In this document: one piece after another, positions 28,083 through 37,790 of the stretch
Layout: each line of letters starts with the position of its first letter
Position numbering within the stretch: the first letter of the stretch is position 1
From: Rhizobium favelukesii
GTDB lineage: Bacteria; Pseudomonadota; Alphaproteobacteria; Rhizobiales; Rhizobiaceae
Direction: 5' to 3'
DNA: 64,000 nt
NCBI RefSeq assembly: GCF_000577275.2
Contig: NZ_HG916852.1
Span: forward strand, 2,979,001 to 3,043,000
Translations under genes and position numbers: made by a program
The notes under the pieces: model-generated
What the model saw: only the letters and a program-made list of their open reading frames with translations
Database searches by the model: none
What the model was told of the DNA's origin: nothing

Positions 28083-29023
28083 TGCTCGGAAGAACCGCAA
28101 ACGGACTCTACTGGATGTTCCGTTACTTCGAGCGCGCCGAGAACATCGCGCGCCTCATCGATGCCGGTCTTCGCATGTCGCTGACACGAAGCGGAACCGG
28201 TGACGACGATTGGGATGGCGTCCTGCAAAGTGCGGGCGTGCGCGAGACCTACGACGAAGGCCACAGCAAGCTGACAAGCGCTGATGCCATCGACTACCTG
28301 CTGCGCGATCGCACCAATCCCTCGAGCGTCATGTCCTGCGTCGACTACGGGCGAAACAATGCCCGTATGGTGCGCACGGCGCTGACCCGCGAAACCTGGG
28401 AGGCGACCAACGAGTTCTGGATCGAACTCAAGGCTCTGCTCTCCAAGAGGCTGAAGCCGGCGGAACTGCCTGAAGCAATCGATGCCATCAAGCATCGCGC
28501 CGGGCTAATCCGCGGCGCCTTCCATGGTTCCATGCTCAGAAACGAGCTCTATAACTTCGCGCGCATCGGCACCTTCATCGAGCGCGCCGACAATACGAGC
28601 CGCATTCTCGACGTGAAGTACTATGTGCTGCTGCCCTCGGTCTCTGCCGTCGGCACGTCGATCGACAATATCCAGTGGGAATCGATCCTGCGGTCGGTCT
28701 CCGCCCACCGCTCCTATAGCTGGGCCTATGACGGGGAGTATCGCGCCATGAACATCGCCGACTTCCTGATCCTCAATGGCCAGATGCCGCGCTCGCTCGC
28801 CTACTGCTACGAGAAGATCGTCAGCGAACTCGGCTATCTCGCCAAGGACTACGGCGAGCGGCTGCCGGCGCACGGCACGGCAGACGCCATCCGCAAGACG
28901 CTCCAGACACGTGCCATCAAGGAGATCATGGATCAGGGCCTGCATGAATTTCTCGAGGATTTCGTCACGCGCAACAACCAGCTCGGCATGGAAATTTCCG
29001 ACGGCTACCGGTTCTACGTATAG
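28082..29023 (+). CDS. Alpha-E domain protein (DUF403)
   Basis: A 313-residue all-helical alpha-E protein. It starts M-L-G-R-T-A-N-G-L-Y-W-M-F-R-Y-x-E-R-A-E-N, the domain's hallmark, and a second E-R-A-D-N-T-S-R motif lies at about residue 175. Its biochemical role is unknown. It always travels with the ATP-grasp and transglutaminase-like genes and is predicted to act with them in a peptide-tag or peptide-synthesis pathway. It overlaps the ATP-grasp gene by one base. Confidence 0.9.
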   Translation: MLGRTANGLYWMFRYFERAENIARLIDAGLRMSLTRSGTGDDDWDGVLQSAGVRETYDEGHSKLTSADAIDYLLRDRTNPSSVMSCVDYGRNNARMVRTALTRETWEATNEFWIELKALLSKRLKPAELPEAIDAIKHRAGLIRGAFHGSMLRNELYNFARIGTFIERADNTSRILDVKYYVLLPSVSAVGTSIDNIQWESILRSVSAHRSYSWAYDGEYRAMNIADFLILNGQMPRSLAYCYEKIVSELGYLAKDYGERLPAHGTADAIRKTLQTRAIKEIMDQGLHEFLEDFVTRNNQLGMEISDGYRFYV

Positions 29024-29034
29024 GCGGGCATCAC

Positions 29035-29853
29035 ATGAAACTTAAGATCAGCCACGTCACCGAATATCACTACGACGAACCGTCAACCTTCTCGCTGCAG
29101 CGGCTGCGACTGACGCCGCCGACCATGGTTGGGCAAACGGTCCTCAACTGGTCGCTACATGTCGAAGGCGCCAAGCCTGAAGTCGAGTATGACGATCAGT
29201 TCGGCAACCACGTCAACCTGGTCTCTCTCGACGGTGAGCAGCGGACGACACGCATCGTCGCCGAAGGCGAAATCGAAACAGCAGATCAAAACGGCGTCCT
29301 CGGCCCTCACCGCGGGTTCTGCCCGCTCTGGCTGTTCCTGCGCGAGACGCCGAGGACGAAGCCCGGCAAGCTTGTCAAGGAGCTGATCAAAGGCGTGAGC
29401 GGCGAAAACGAGCTCGCCCGCATGCATGCGCTGATGTCCGGGATTCATGAGATGGTGGCCTACCGGCCCGGGACGAGCGACACGGAAACGACAGCGGAGC
29501 AGGCGTTGGAGAAGAAGAGCGGCGTCTGTCAGGACCACGCCCATATCTTTGTCGCCGCCGCGCGGAGCCTCGGGGTGCCAGCCCGCTACGTCTCCGGTTA
29601 CCTGATGATGGAAGAGAAGGTCGAGCAGGCGGCGACCCACGCCTGGGGCGAAGCGCATGTCCCCGGCCTCGGTTGGGTCGGCTTCGACCCCGCCAACAAT
29701 ATCTGCCCTGACGCGCGCTATGTGCGTGTCGCCTCCGGCCTCTGCTACCGCGATGCAGCGCCGGTTTCGGGGATGCGCATCGGCACGCCGGGAGAAAAGC
29801 TCTCTGTCGTTGTCAAGGTGGAAGATCAGGGACAGATGCAGAGCCAGAGCTGA
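29035..29853 (+). CDS. Transglutaminase-like cysteine protease family protein
   Basis: A 272-residue protein. The N-terminal beta-rich transglutaminase-N region begins M-K-L-K-I-S-H-V-T-E-Y-H-Y-D. The catalytic core has Cys165 in G-V-C-Q-D-H-A-H, His202 in T-H-A-W-G-E-A and Asp218 in G-F-D-P-A-N-N, a complete C-H-D triad. It is third in the ATP-grasp/alpha-E operon and probably cleaves or transfers peptides made by the first gene. The proteasome-like peptidase that often completes this cassette is not next to it. Confidence 0.9.
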   Translation: MKLKISHVTEYHYDEPSTFSLQRLRLTPPTMVGQTVLNWSLHVEGAKPEVEYDDQFGNHVNLVSLDGEQRTTRIVAEGEIETADQNGVLGPHRGFCPLWLFLRETPRTKPGKLVKELIKGVSGENELARMHALMSGIHEMVAYRPGTSDTETTAEQALEKKSGVCQDHAHIFVAAARSLGVPARYVSGYLMMEEKVEQAATHAWGEAHVPGLGWVGFDPANNICPDARYVRVASGLCYRDAAPVSGMRIGTPGEKLSVVVKVEDQGQMQSQS

Positions 29854-29888
29854 GCGGCTCGCCTGGGAAGAACTCACTATCGGATTAG

Positions 29889-29920
29889 CCGAGCCGCCGC
29901 AGGGCGGCTCGGATCGTTTT
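29889..29920. terminator. Bidirectional intrinsic terminator
   Basis: CCGAGCCGCC, loop GCAG, GGCGGCTCGG, then ATCGTTTT. The perfect 10-bp stem lies between the convergent transglutaminase and aldehyde dehydrogenase genes and can end both transcripts. Confidence 0.8.
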
Positions 29921-29929
29921 GGGCGCTCG

Positions 29930-31363
29930 TTAGGCCAGCGTGTAAGCCGTCTTGACGGTCGTGTAGAACTCGGCGGCGTACTTACCCTGCTCGCGCGGGC
30001 CATAAGACGAACCCTTGCGGCCGCCGAACGGAACGTGGAAATCGACGCCTGCGGTCGGCAGGTTGACCATCACCATCCCAGCTTCGGAGTTGCGCTTGAA
30101 GTGCGTCGCATGTTTCAGGCTGGTCGTTGCGATCCCGGCCGACAGGCCGAATGGCGTGTCGTTGGCGGTCGCCAGCGCCTCTTCATAATCCTTAACGCGG
30201 ATGACGGAGACAACGGGTCCGAAGATTTCCTCGCGCGAGATGCGCATCTGGTTCGTGGCTTCCGTAAAGAGTGTCGGCTGCAGATAGAAGCCGGGCGTCT
30301 CGCGGGTGATGAGTTCGCCGCCAAAGGCGAGCTTGGCGCCTTCTTGTTTGCCGATCTCGATGTAGTCGGTATCGGTCTTGAGCTGCCTTTCGTCGACAAC
30401 CGGGCCGATGTGGGTGCCTGATTTCAAGGCGTTGTCGACGACCAGCGTCTTCAGCTTCTCCGTTAGCGACGCGACGAACGTGTCGTGGATGCCTTCGGTG
30501 ACGATCAGGCGCGACGACGCTGTGCAGCGCTGGCCGGTGGAGAAGAAGCCAGAATTGGCGGCTGCCTCGACGGCGACGTTGAGGTCGGCATCATCGAGAA
30601 CGACCATCGGGTTCTTGCCGCCCATTTCGAGCTGGAACTTGCGGTTATGCTCAATCGAGGCGGCTGCGACGCGGCGTCCCGTGCCGGTCGAACCGGTAAA
30701 AGTGATGCCGGCGACATCTGCACTGTCGAGCATCGCCTGGCCGACCACCGAACCCTTGCCCATGACCAAGTTCAGCACGCCTTTCGGCAGGCCCGCACGA
30801 TGCAGGATGTCGACGATCGCCCAGGAGCAGCCCGGAACGAGTTCGGCCGGCTTGAAGACGATGGTGTTCCCGTAGCACAGCGCCGGCGCGATCTTCCAGG
30901 CGGGAATCGCAATTGGGAAGTTCCAGGGCGTGATGATGCCAATGACGCCGAGCGGATCACGGGTGATCTCGACGCCGATATTCGGACGGACCGACGGAAT
31001 GATCTCGCCTGCGAGCCGCAGCGCTTCACCGGCGAAGAATTCGAAAATCTGCGAAGCGCGGATCGTCTCGCCGATCGCTTCGGGTAGCGTCTTGCCCTCT
31101 TCGCGGGCAAGCAGGGCGCCGACCTCGTCCTTGCGCGCCATGATCTCGTCACCGGCCTTTTTGAGGATGACGTGACGTTCCCAGATGCCGGAGCGCGACC
31201 ATGCCGGGAAGGCTGCCTTGGCGGCGGCAATGGCATTCTTGGTGTCTTCGACCGTACCATCCGCATAGAGGCCGACAACCTCGTTGGTATCCGACGGATT
31301 GATGTTCTTGGTCGCGTCCGAGCCGACCCATTCGCCGGCAATTAGGTTTTGATAAATGGTCAT
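29930..31363 (-). CDS. Aldehyde dehydrogenase, probably alpha-ketoglutaric semialdehyde dehydrogenase
   Basis: A 477-residue NAD(P)-dependent aldehyde dehydrogenase. Catalytic motifs are L-E-M-G-G-K-N-P (general base Glu) and S-T-G-Q-R-C-T-A-S (nucleophile Cys), with T-P-W-N-F-P and F-T-G-S-T-G-T-G for cofactor binding. Its position downstream of gguC, an FAH-family protein linked to pentose or hexose acid breakdown, suggests it oxidises alpha-ketoglutaric semialdehyde to 2-oxoglutarate, closing oxidative L-arabinose or D-galactarate pathways. Substrate assignment is inference. It is the last gene of the chvE operon, 71 bp after gguC. Confidence 0.85.
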   Translation of the reverse strand: MTIYQNLIAGEWVGSDATKNINPSDTNEVVGLYADGTVEDTKNAIAAAKAAFPAWSRSGIWERHVILKKAGDEIMARKDEVGALLAREEGKTLPEAIGETIRASQIFEFFAGEALRLAGEIIPSVRPNIGVEITRDPLGVIGIITPWNFPIAIPAWKIAPALCYGNTIVFKPAELVPGCSWAIVDILHRAGLPKGVLNLVMGKGSVVGQAMLDSADVAGITFTGSTGTGRRVAAASIEHNRKFQLEMGGKNPMVVLDDADLNVAVEAAANSGFFSTGQRCTASSRLIVTEGIHDTFVASLTEKLKTLVVDNALKSGTHIGPVVDERQLKTDTDYIEIGKQEGAKLAFGGELITRETPGFYLQPTLFTEATNQMRISREEIFGPVVSVIRVKDYEEALATANDTPFGLSAGIATTSLKHATHFKRNSEAGMVMVNLPTAGVDFHVPFGGRKGSSYGPREQGKYAAEFYTTVKTAYTLA

Positions 31364-31434
31364 GGGCTGATTGGGCCTCCTTCACCGTTCTATGAAAAAC
31401 GGTCCGGACGCAAAGCGCCCGGGCCTTTTCGAAA

Positions 31435-32439
31435 TCAGAGCTGCTTGACGGCAATCTCTTCTTCGGCGGCAATCTTAAGCGGGTTGCGCAGCGGCAGGCC
31501 GAATTCGGCGACTTCGATTTCGAAGACGTCGCCCTCTTCCGCCTTTATGCCTTCCGCAAAGGAGAGCGTCGCAGTGCCGAACATATGGACGTGAACGTCG
31601 CCCGGCACGCGGAACAGGCCGTATTTGAAGTGGTGATATTCGAGGTTGGCGAAGGTGTGCGACATGTTCGCCTCGCCCGAAAGGAAGGGCTTCTCGAAGA
31701 TCACCTTGTCGCCGCGCTTGATCCGCGAGGTGCCGCGGATGTCGTCCGGTGCCGCGCCGATGCGGATTTCCGGGCCGAAGCTTGCCGGACGCAGCTTGGA
31801 ATGCGCGAGGTAGAGGTAGTTGATCCGCTCGGTGACGTGATCGGAGAATTCGTTCGACAGAGCGAAACCGATGCGGAACGGCGTGCCGTCTTCCGCAATC
31901 ACATAGATGCCGGCCATTTCAGGCTCTTCGCCGCCGTCGAGCGCGAAGGAAGGCGAGACCAGCGGCGTGCCGGGAGCGGCCGAGCCGTAGCCGTTGCCCT
32001 TGTAGAACCACTCGGGCTGAACGCCCTTCTCGCCGGCTTTCGGCTTGCCGTTCTCAAGGCCCATCTTGAACATCTTCATCGAGTCGGTGAGCGTCTCTTC
32101 AGCCGCCTCGGAGGTCTTCTTGTGCATCGAGTCGCGCGTCGCGGCCGAACCCAGATGCGTAAGACCGGTGCCCGTCAGATGCAGGTGCGCAGCATCAGGA
32201 TGCGTCATCGGCGGCAGAAACTTGCCTTCGGCATACGCCTTTTCGAGATCAACCGCATCGCCGAGGCCATGCGCTTCGATCACGGAAACCAGCGACTTGC
32301 CGCCATTTGCTGCTTCCATGGCCAGCGCGTAGACGCTGCCGGCGTTCTTGACGGCTTTCGCGATACCGCCCGGCTCGCGCACGGCGACGATGATCTCTCC
32401 GTTCGAACCCTTGATCTGCGAAATGAGCACGGTCTTCAT
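31435..32439 (-). CDS. gguC: GguC, fumarylacetoacetate-hydrolase-like protein
   Basis: A 334-residue GguC/AraD1 family protein. The C-terminal half carries the FAH-like metal site, with G-Y-G-S-A-A-P-G-T-P and a later G-D-K-V-I-F-E-K-P-F. Family members are linked to sugar-acid dehydration or hydrolysis, and in Agrobacterium the gene is the third of the gguABC set. It follows gguB after a 103-bp gap containing a stem-loop. The reaction is unproven; an L-2-keto-3-deoxyarabonate or galactonate dehydratase role is likely. Confidence 0.88.
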   Translation of the reverse strand: MKTVLISQIKGSNGEIIVAVREPGGIAKAVKNAGSVYALAMEAANGGKSLVSVIEAHGLGDAVDLEKAYAEGKFLPPMTHPDAAHLHLTGTGLTHLGSAATRDSMHKKTSEAAEETLTDSMKMFKMGLENGKPKAGEKGVQPEWFYKGNGYGSAAPGTPLVSPSFALDGGEEPEMAGIYVIAEDGTPFRIGFALSNEFSDHVTERINYLYLAHSKLRPASFGPEIRIGAAPDDIRGTSRIKRGDKVIFEKPFLSGEANMSHTFANLEYHHFKYGLFRVPGDVHVHMFGTATLSFAEGIKAEEGDVFEIEVAEFGLPLRNPLKIAAEEEIAVKQL

Positions 32440-32470
32440 CCTTTTTTTCGATAGCGCGGAAAATGCTCCG

Positions 32471-32500
32471 CCAATCCGGCTCTAGAATGAACCGGATTGG
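32471..32500. repeat. Stem-loop between gguB and gguC
   Basis: CCAATCCGG and CCGGATTGG form a perfect 9-bp stem around a 12-base loop, in the gap between gguB and gguC. No T-run follows on the minus strand. It may be an mRNA processing or stability element that tunes gguC relative to the transporter genes. Confidence 0.6.
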
Positions 32501-32542
32501 TAAGTTCACATGACTGCGAATACGTGGGCGGCGCCGGAGCGC

Positions 32543-33751
32543 TTAGCCCTTGTTCTTGTTGTAGACGTCGAAGAAGACGGCAGCCAGAAGCACCAGTCCC
32601 TTGACCATCTGCTGGAAGTCGATACCGAGGCCGACGATCGACATGCCGTTGTTCATGACACCCATGATGAAAGCGCCGATGACAGCACCGGTGATCTTGC
32701 CAACGCCGCCGGACGCCGAGGCACCGCCTATGAAGCACGCTGCGATAACGTCGAGTTCGAAGCCGACGCCTGCCTTCGGGGTCGCCGAGTTCAGGCGAGC
32801 CGCAACGATCATGCCGGCGAGACCAGCAAGAACACCCATGTTGACGAAGGTGTAGAAGCTCAGCCGCTCGGTGTTGATACCGGAAAGCTTGGTGGCCTTT
32901 TCGTTGCCGCCCATTGCGTAGACACGGCGGCCAATCGTGGTGCGGCGCGTCACGAAGGTGTAGGCGGCGATCAGCACGAGCATGACAACGAGAACGTTCG
33001 GCAGGCCCCTGTAGGTCGAGAGCTGGAAGCCGAGGAACAGGATCGCCAGCGCGATGATGACGTTCTGTGCAACGAAGAAACCATACGGCTCGACATCGAT
33101 GCCGTGGCTCTCGTTCACCTTGCGGCGACGCCAGGCAAGGAAGAACAGCACGACCGGGATGATGACGGTCAGGATCAGCGAGGTCGAATGCAGCGGGATG
33201 CCCGCGATATCGATCATATCGCCTGGCAGGAAGCCCGTGCTGATGACCTGGAAGTCTTTCGGGAACGGGCCAATGTTCTTGCCGCCGAGCACGAACAGCG
33301 TCAGTCCGCGGAACACCAGCATGCCGGCGAGCGTCACGATGAAGGCCGGGATACGGTGATAGGCGATCCAGTAACCCTGAGCGGCGCCGATAACACCACC
33401 GATGATCAGGCAGAGAATGCCGGCCAGCACATAGTTCATTTGCAAATTGACGGTCAGGATGGCCGCTATCGCGCCGACGAAGGCGACGATCGAGCCGACA
33501 GAAAGGTCAATATGTCCGGCCACGATGACGAGCAGCATGCCGAGCGCCATGATGACGATGAACGAGTTCTGCAGAACGAGGTTCGTCAGGTTGACGGGCT
33601 TGAAGAGAATGCCGCCCGTATAGAATTGGAAGAACACCATGATCGCGACGAGCGCGATGAGCATGCCGTATTCACGAATGTTGCTTCGGATATAGTCCGC
33701 AACGGAAACGACGTTGCTTTCCTCGGTGGCTGAAGGGTTGACCGGAGTCAT
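32543..33751 (-). CDS. gguB: Sugar ABC transporter permease GguB
   Basis: A 402-residue permease of the ribose/xylose/galactose (CUT2) type with about ten to twelve transmembrane helices. The E-A-A-like coupling region near [13 protein letters not shown] is typical, as is [10 protein letters not shown] in the middle. It carries sugars such as galactose, glucose, arabinose and fucose bound by ChvE. It overlaps gguA by 4 bp. Confidence 0.93.
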   Translation of the reverse strand: MTPVNPSATEESNVVSVADYIRSNIREYGMLIALVAIMVFFQFYTGGILFKPVNLTNLVLQNSFIVIMALGMLLVIVAGHIDLSVGSIVAFVGAIAAILTVNLQMNYVLAGILCLIIGGVIGAAQGYWIAYHRIPAFIVTLAGMLVFRGLTLFVLGGKNIGPFPKDFQVISTGFLPGDMIDIAGIPLHSTSLILTVIIPVVLFFLAWRRRKVNESHGIDVEPYGFFVAQNVIIALAILFLGFQLSTYRGLPNVLVVMLVLIAAYTFVTRRTTIGRRVYAMGGNEKATKLSGINTERLSFYTFVNMGVLAGLAGMIVAARLNSATPKAGVGFELDVIAACFIGGASASGGVGKITGAVIGAFIMGVMNNGMSIVGLGIDFQQMVKGLVLLAAVFFDVYNKNKG

Positions 33752-35286
33752 TGTTTCTTCTCCCCTGAGCGCATGATAGCGCGCATGATGGTTTCTTGGC
33801 TCGCCTCTCCCTTTGGCAGTTCCGCAACGATACGTCCTTCATTCATGACGTAGATGCGGTCGCACGTGCCAAGCAGTTCCGGCATTTCCGATGAGATCAT
33901 CAGAACGCCTTTGCCGTCGGCGGCGAGCTGGTTGATGATAGTATAGATTTCGTATTTCGCACCGACATCGATACCGCGTGTGGGCTCGTCGAGGATCAAA
34001 ACGTCGGGATCGGAGAACAGCCACTTCGACAGCACGACCTTCTGCTGGTTGCCGCCCGAGAGATTGACCGCTTCCTGGAAGATGCTGGAGCTGCGGATGC
34101 GCAGCTTCGAGCGGTAGTCCGATGCGACCTTCGATTCCTTGATACTGTCGATAACCGTGGCGCTCGACACGCCGGCCAGATTGGCGAGCGTCGTGTTGTG
34201 AACGATGTTCTCGCCGAGCACGAGGCCGAGATGCTTGCGGTCTTCGGTCACGTAGGCGAGACCGGCATCGATCGCCTTGCGAACGGTGCTGACATCGACT
34301 TCCTTGCCGTGCATGAAGACGTCGCCATGGATCTTGTGTCCGTAGGACTTTCCGAACAGGCTCATGGCGAATTCGGTGCGGCCGGCGCCCATCAGACCGG
34401 CGATGCCAACCACTTCGCCCTTGCGGACGGTGACGTTGATATCGTGCAGGACCTGGCGGTCACGATGATGCTGGTGATAGGCGTTCCAGTTCTTCACCTC
34501 GAGGATCGTCTCGCCGATCGGCACGGAGCGCGGCGGGTAACGATCGGCGAGCTCGCGGCCCACCATGTTCTTGATGATGATGTCTTCGCTGATCTCTTCG
34601 GTCTGACAGTCGAGCGTCTTGACCGTCATGCCGTCGCGCAGAACCGTGATCTGGTCGGCGACCTTGCGCACTTCGTTCAGCTTGTGCGTGATGATGATCG
34701 AGGTCAGGCCCTGGTTGCGGAACTCGATCAGAAGTTCGAGCAGCGCGTCGGAATCCCTTTCATTGAGCGACGCCGTCGGCTCGTCGAGGATCAGCAGCTT
34801 GACGCTCTTCGACAGTGCCTTGGCGATTTCGACCAGCTGCTGCTTGCCGACGCCAATGTCGGTGACGAGCGTTTCCGGCGACTCCTTGAGGCCAACCTTG
34901 CTCAGCAGCTCTTTCGTGCGCTTGAAGGCTTCCTGCCACTTGATGATGCCGTTCTGGGCGACTTCGTTGCCGAGGAAGATGTTTTCGGCGATCGACAGGA
35001 GCGGCACCAGGGCCAGTTCCTGGTGAATGATGACGATACCGATTTCTTCGGAATCCTTGAGTGCCTTGAAATGACGGACGTCGCCTTCGTAGACAATGTC
35101 GCCGTCGTAGGTTCCGGCCGGGTAGACGCCGGAGAGAACTTTCATCAGGGTCGACTTTCCGGCCCCGTTTTCACCCACCAATGCGTGGATCTCACCCTGT
35201 CGAACCTTGAGGTTCACATTCTCAAGCGCCTTCACGCCTGGGAACGTCTTGGTGATGTTCCGCATTTCGAGGATTGTATTGTCCAT
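33748..35286 (-). CDS. gguA: Sugar ABC transporter ATP-binding protein GguA
   Basis: A 512-residue double ATPase of the CUT2 type. The N-terminal unit has [10 protein letters not shown] and [10 protein letters not shown]. The second unit has a divergent Walker A (A-G-L-M-G-A-G-R-T) and intact L-S-G-G-N-Q-Q-K with [10 protein letters not shown], as usual for this family. The ATG at 35286 (M-D-N-T-I-L) is preferred over ATG at 35292. It is downstream of chvE after a stem-loop at 35342-35368. Confidence 0.93.
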   Translation of the reverse strand: MDNTILEMRNITKTFPGVKALENVNLKVRQGEIHALVGENGAGKSTLMKVLSGVYPAGTYDGDIVYEGDVRHFKALKDSEEIGIVIIHQELALVPLLSIAENIFLGNEVAQNGIIKWQEAFKRTKELLSKVGLKESPETLVTDIGVGKQQLVEIAKALSKSVKLLILDEPTASLNERDSDALLELLIEFRNQGLTSIIITHKLNEVRKVADQITVLRDGMTVKTLDCQTEEISEDIIIKNMVGRELADRYPPRSVPIGETILEVKNWNAYHQHHRDRQVLHDINVTVRKGEVVGIAGLMGAGRTEFAMSLFGKSYGHKIHGDVFMHGKEVDVSTVRKAIDAGLAYVTEDRKHLGLVLGENIVHNTTLANLAGVSSATVIDSIKESKVASDYRSKLRIRSSSIFQEAVNLSGGNQQKVVLSKWLFSDPDVLILDEPTRGIDVGAKYEIYTIINQLAADGKGVLMISSEMPELLGTCDRIYVMNEGRIVAELPKGEASQETIMRAIMRSGEKKQ

Positions 35287-35341
35287 GGTCATAATCCAGC
35301 GCCAGCAGCCAAAAGGGGCTCGGCGATCATAAAATTGAAGA

Positions 35342-35368
35342 CCGGAACCTGCAAGCAGCGGGTTCCGG
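35342..35368. repeat. Stem-loop after chvE
   Basis: CCGGAACC and GGTTCCGG form an 8-bp stem around an 11-base loop that can extend pairing through TGC/GCA. It sits just after the chvE stop on the minus strand. Such hairpins commonly protect binding-protein mRNA and lower expression of the transporter genes. Confidence 0.65.
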
Positions 35369-35385
35369 CCAACTTGGTACAATTA

Positions 35386-36450
35386 TTACTTCAGCTGGTC
35401 AGCCTTGTAGTAACCGCCTTCGACGAGGATCTTCTCGTAGTTGGTCTTGTCAACTGCAACAGGGGTCAGCAGGTAGGACGGAACAACCTTGACACCGTTG
35501 TCGTAGGTCTTGGTGTCGTTGACTTCAGGCTCCTTGCCTTCCATCAGAGCGTTGACCATGCCGACGGTAACCTTTGCGAGGTCACGGGTGTCCTTGAAGA
35601 TCGTGGAGTGCTGCTCGCCAGCGATGATCGACTTGACCGACGGAACTTCAGCGTCCTGGCCGGAAACGACCGGGAGCGGCTGGTCCGGGGTGCCGTAGCC
35701 AACGCCCTTCAGCGACGAGATGATGCCGATGGACAGACCGTCGTAAGGCGACAGAACTGCATTGACCTTCGCGTCGGTGTAGTTAGCCGAGAGCAGGTTG
35801 TCCATACGAGCCTGGGCCGTTGCCGCGTCCCAACGCAGCGTACCGACCTTGTCCATGCCGGTCTGGCCAGACTTCACGACGAGCTTGCCGCTGTCGATAT
35901 AAGGCTGCAGGACAGACATAGCGCCGTCATAGAAGAAGAAGGCGTTGTTGTCGTCCGGCGAACCGCCGAAGAGCTCGATGTTGAACGGGCCCTTGCCATC
36001 CTTGAGGCCGAGGGCGTCAACGATGGAGGTTGCCTGCAGAACGCCGACCTTGAAGTTGTCGAACGTCGCATAGTAGTCGACGTTGGCCGAGTCGCGGATC
36101 AGGCGGTCGTAAGCGATGACCTTGATACCGGCGTCATGAGCCTTCTGGAGAACGTCGGAAAGCGTCGTGCCGTCGATAGCGGCGATGACGAGAACCTTTG
36201 CGCCCTTCGTGACCATGTTCTCAATCTGAGACAGCTGGTTCGGAATGTCGTCGTCAGCGTACTGCAGGTCGGTGCTGTAACCGGCTTCCTGAAGCTGCTT
36301 GACGATGTTGTTACCGTCGTCGATCCAGCGTGCGGACGACTTGGTAGGCATTGCGATACCGACAGTCCCCTTGTCGGCAGCCATAGCCGGCATAACGAAC
36401 GACGCGACGCCGAAGGCCGCCGCTGCCATCAATGAGATAATGGATTTCAT
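35386..36450 (-). CDS. chvE: Periplasmic sugar-binding protein ChvE
   Basis: A 354-residue periplasmic binding protein with a signal peptide ending V-M-P-A-M-A-A-D. Characteristic blocks are [27 protein letters not shown] and V-S-G-Q-D-A-E. ChvE binds aldoses (galactose, glucose, arabinose, fucose) for uptake by GguAB; in Agrobacterium it also presents sugars to the VirA sensor. The ATG at 36450 follows GGGAGAGA. The gene is divergent from the regulator gbpR. Confidence 0.93.
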   Translation of the reverse strand: MKSIISLMAAAAFGVASFVMPAMAADKGTVGIAMPTKSSARWIDDGNNIVKQLQEAGYSTDLQYADDDIPNQLSQIENMVTKGAKVLVIAAIDGTTLSDVLQKAHDAGIKVIAYDRLIRDSANVDYYATFDNFKVGVLQATSIVDALGLKDGKGPFNIELFGGSPDDNNAFFFYDGAMSVLQPYIDSGKLVVKSGQTGMDKVGTLRWDAATAQARMDNLLSANYTDAKVNAVLSPYDGLSIGIISSLKGVGYGTPDQPLPVVSGQDAEVPSVKSIIAGEQHSTIFKDTRDLAKVTVGMVNALMEGKEPEVNDTKTYDNGVKVVPSYLLTPVAVDKTNYEKILVEGGYYKADQLK

Positions 36451-36723
36451 ATCTCTCTCTCCCTTAGTTAATAAACGCGCGGACGAAAAATCGCCCGCCC
36501 CGAAACTGTGGCAGGTTCCGTCTTGGATCATACTTCAGATGGTGAGAAACGAAGTAGGTCTCCTCCACGCTCTCACACGTGTTGAGTGCCAACCAGCACA
36601 CGGCGGCAAACTGGTATGGATTCCCATAACTGTCAAATAGAATAACTGGTAAAGTGCATAACAATTTTGGTATATCGTTAAAAAGTATTACTTTTGATGG
36701 AACGCGGTTGGGAGGCCGCAACC
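36451..36723. promoter_or_regulatory. Divergent control region of chvE and gbpR
   Basis: A 273-bp region between divergent genes. It contains an imperfect palindrome at 36658-36673 (ATAACAATTTTGGTAT) that reads ATAnCAAnnTTGnTAT on both strands, like a LysR-type box, and should be the GbpR site. A second short palindrome TATGG-N4-CCATA lies near 36615-36628. GbpR responds to sugar and activates chvE in Agrobacterium; use of the same logic here is inference. Confidence 0.55.
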
Positions 36724-37734
36724 ATGGCGTTCATTTCAGACCCGCAGACGCATGCCCATGTAGACATTCCAACGGATATTTTCGGCGATGACGCCCTTTT
36801 GAGATCGGGGCTCAAGCTGAATCACCTACGGATGATCGTCGCAATCGAAGATAGCGGGCAGATTTCCGCCGCTGCCGAGGTATTGAACATTTCGCAGCCA
36901 GCGGCATCGCGAATCCTGTCGGAAATGGAGTCGATCGTTAAGACGCCACTGTACGAACGCGTCGCACGTGGCGTCGTGCTGACGACCTTCGGACTGGCAC
37001 TTGCCCGACGGGCGCGAAAGATCATGCTGGAGCTGCGCGAGGCCGGCCGGGAGATTGCCGAACTGAAGACCGGAAAGGGCGGCGCCGTGTTCATCGGCGC
37101 GGTCACCGCGCCAGCCATGAGCCTCGTCGTACCAGCGATTAAGCGCGTCAGAAGCGCCCTGCCCGGCATAGAGGTCACCATACAGGTCGAAACGAGCAAC
37201 GTGCTTACCCGCGAACTGCTCGCCGCCCGGCATGACTTCATCATCAGTCGCATTCCCGACGATCTCAATCCACGCCTGTTCCAGGTCCAGGAGATCGGCG
37301 TGGAGAAGGCCTGCCTGATCGTGCGGGGCGGCCACCCGCTCCTGAAGAAGAAAAAGGTCGCCACCCTCGAAGACCTTCCACGATACGACTGGGTGTTTCA
37401 GCCACCCGGGACGCTGCTGCGCCGGACGATCGAGGACCTGTTCCTCTCTCGCGGCGTGCCGCTGCCGGAAAATATCGTCAACACGTCTTCCCTGCTGCTC
37501 ACCTGTGCCACGGTTTGCCAGACGGATGCGATCGCTCCAATCGCGCTTGGCGTCGCGCAATTCCTGGCGACCCACAAGTCGAAGGCATCGGATGTCCGGG
37601 TGCTGCCGATCGATTTCGACATCAACGTCAGGCCCTACAGCCTGATCACGGTCAAGGAGCGGGCACTGCCCCCAAGCGCACGGCTGCTCTATGACCTGGT
37701 GCTTGCCGAGAGCAAGAAGGCGGCTGCGAGCTGA
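36724..37734 (+). CDS. gbpR: LysR regulator GbpR (galactose-binding protein regulator)
   Basis: A 336-residue LysR regulator, somewhat longer than usual because of an ~30-residue N-terminal extension before the HTH (R-M-I-V-A-I-E-D-S-G-Q-I-S-A-A-A). The recognition helix is in N-I-S-Q-P-A-A-S-R-I-L. The effector domain follows from residue ~110. Position divergent from chvE matches gbpR of Agrobacterium and Rhizobium, where it controls chvE with sugar as effector. The start at 36724 is preferred because GGAGG lies 8 nt upstream. Confidence 0.88.
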   Translation: MAFISDPQTHAHVDIPTDIFGDDALLRSGLKLNHLRMIVAIEDSGQISAAAEVLNISQPAASRILSEMESIVKTPLYERVARGVVLTTFGLALARRARKIMLELREAGREIAELKTGKGGAVFIGAVTAPAMSLVVPAIKRVRSALPGIEVTIQVETSNVLTRELLAARHDFIISRIPDDLNPRLFQVQEIGVEKACLIVRGGHPLLKKKKVATLEDLPRYDWVFQPPGTLLRRTIEDLFLSRGVPLPENIVNTSSLLLTCATVCQTDAIAPIALGVAQFLATHKSKASDVRVLPIDFDINVRPYSLITVKERALPPSARLLYDLVLAESKKAAAS

Positions 37735-37790
37735 CAAGCTTTGCACCACCTTGCTCGCATTTAATGCCGCCTCCAAAGGAGGTGGCAATC

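Noticed and set aside
32510..33733. A 407-codon open frame antisense to gguB
   Set aside because: The Asp/His/Arg-rich composition is typical of the complement of a hydrophobic membrane protein gene.
34198..36435. A 745-codon open frame antisense to gguA and chvE
   Set aside because: It covers two genes with unmistakable motifs on the other strand and has no domain of its own.
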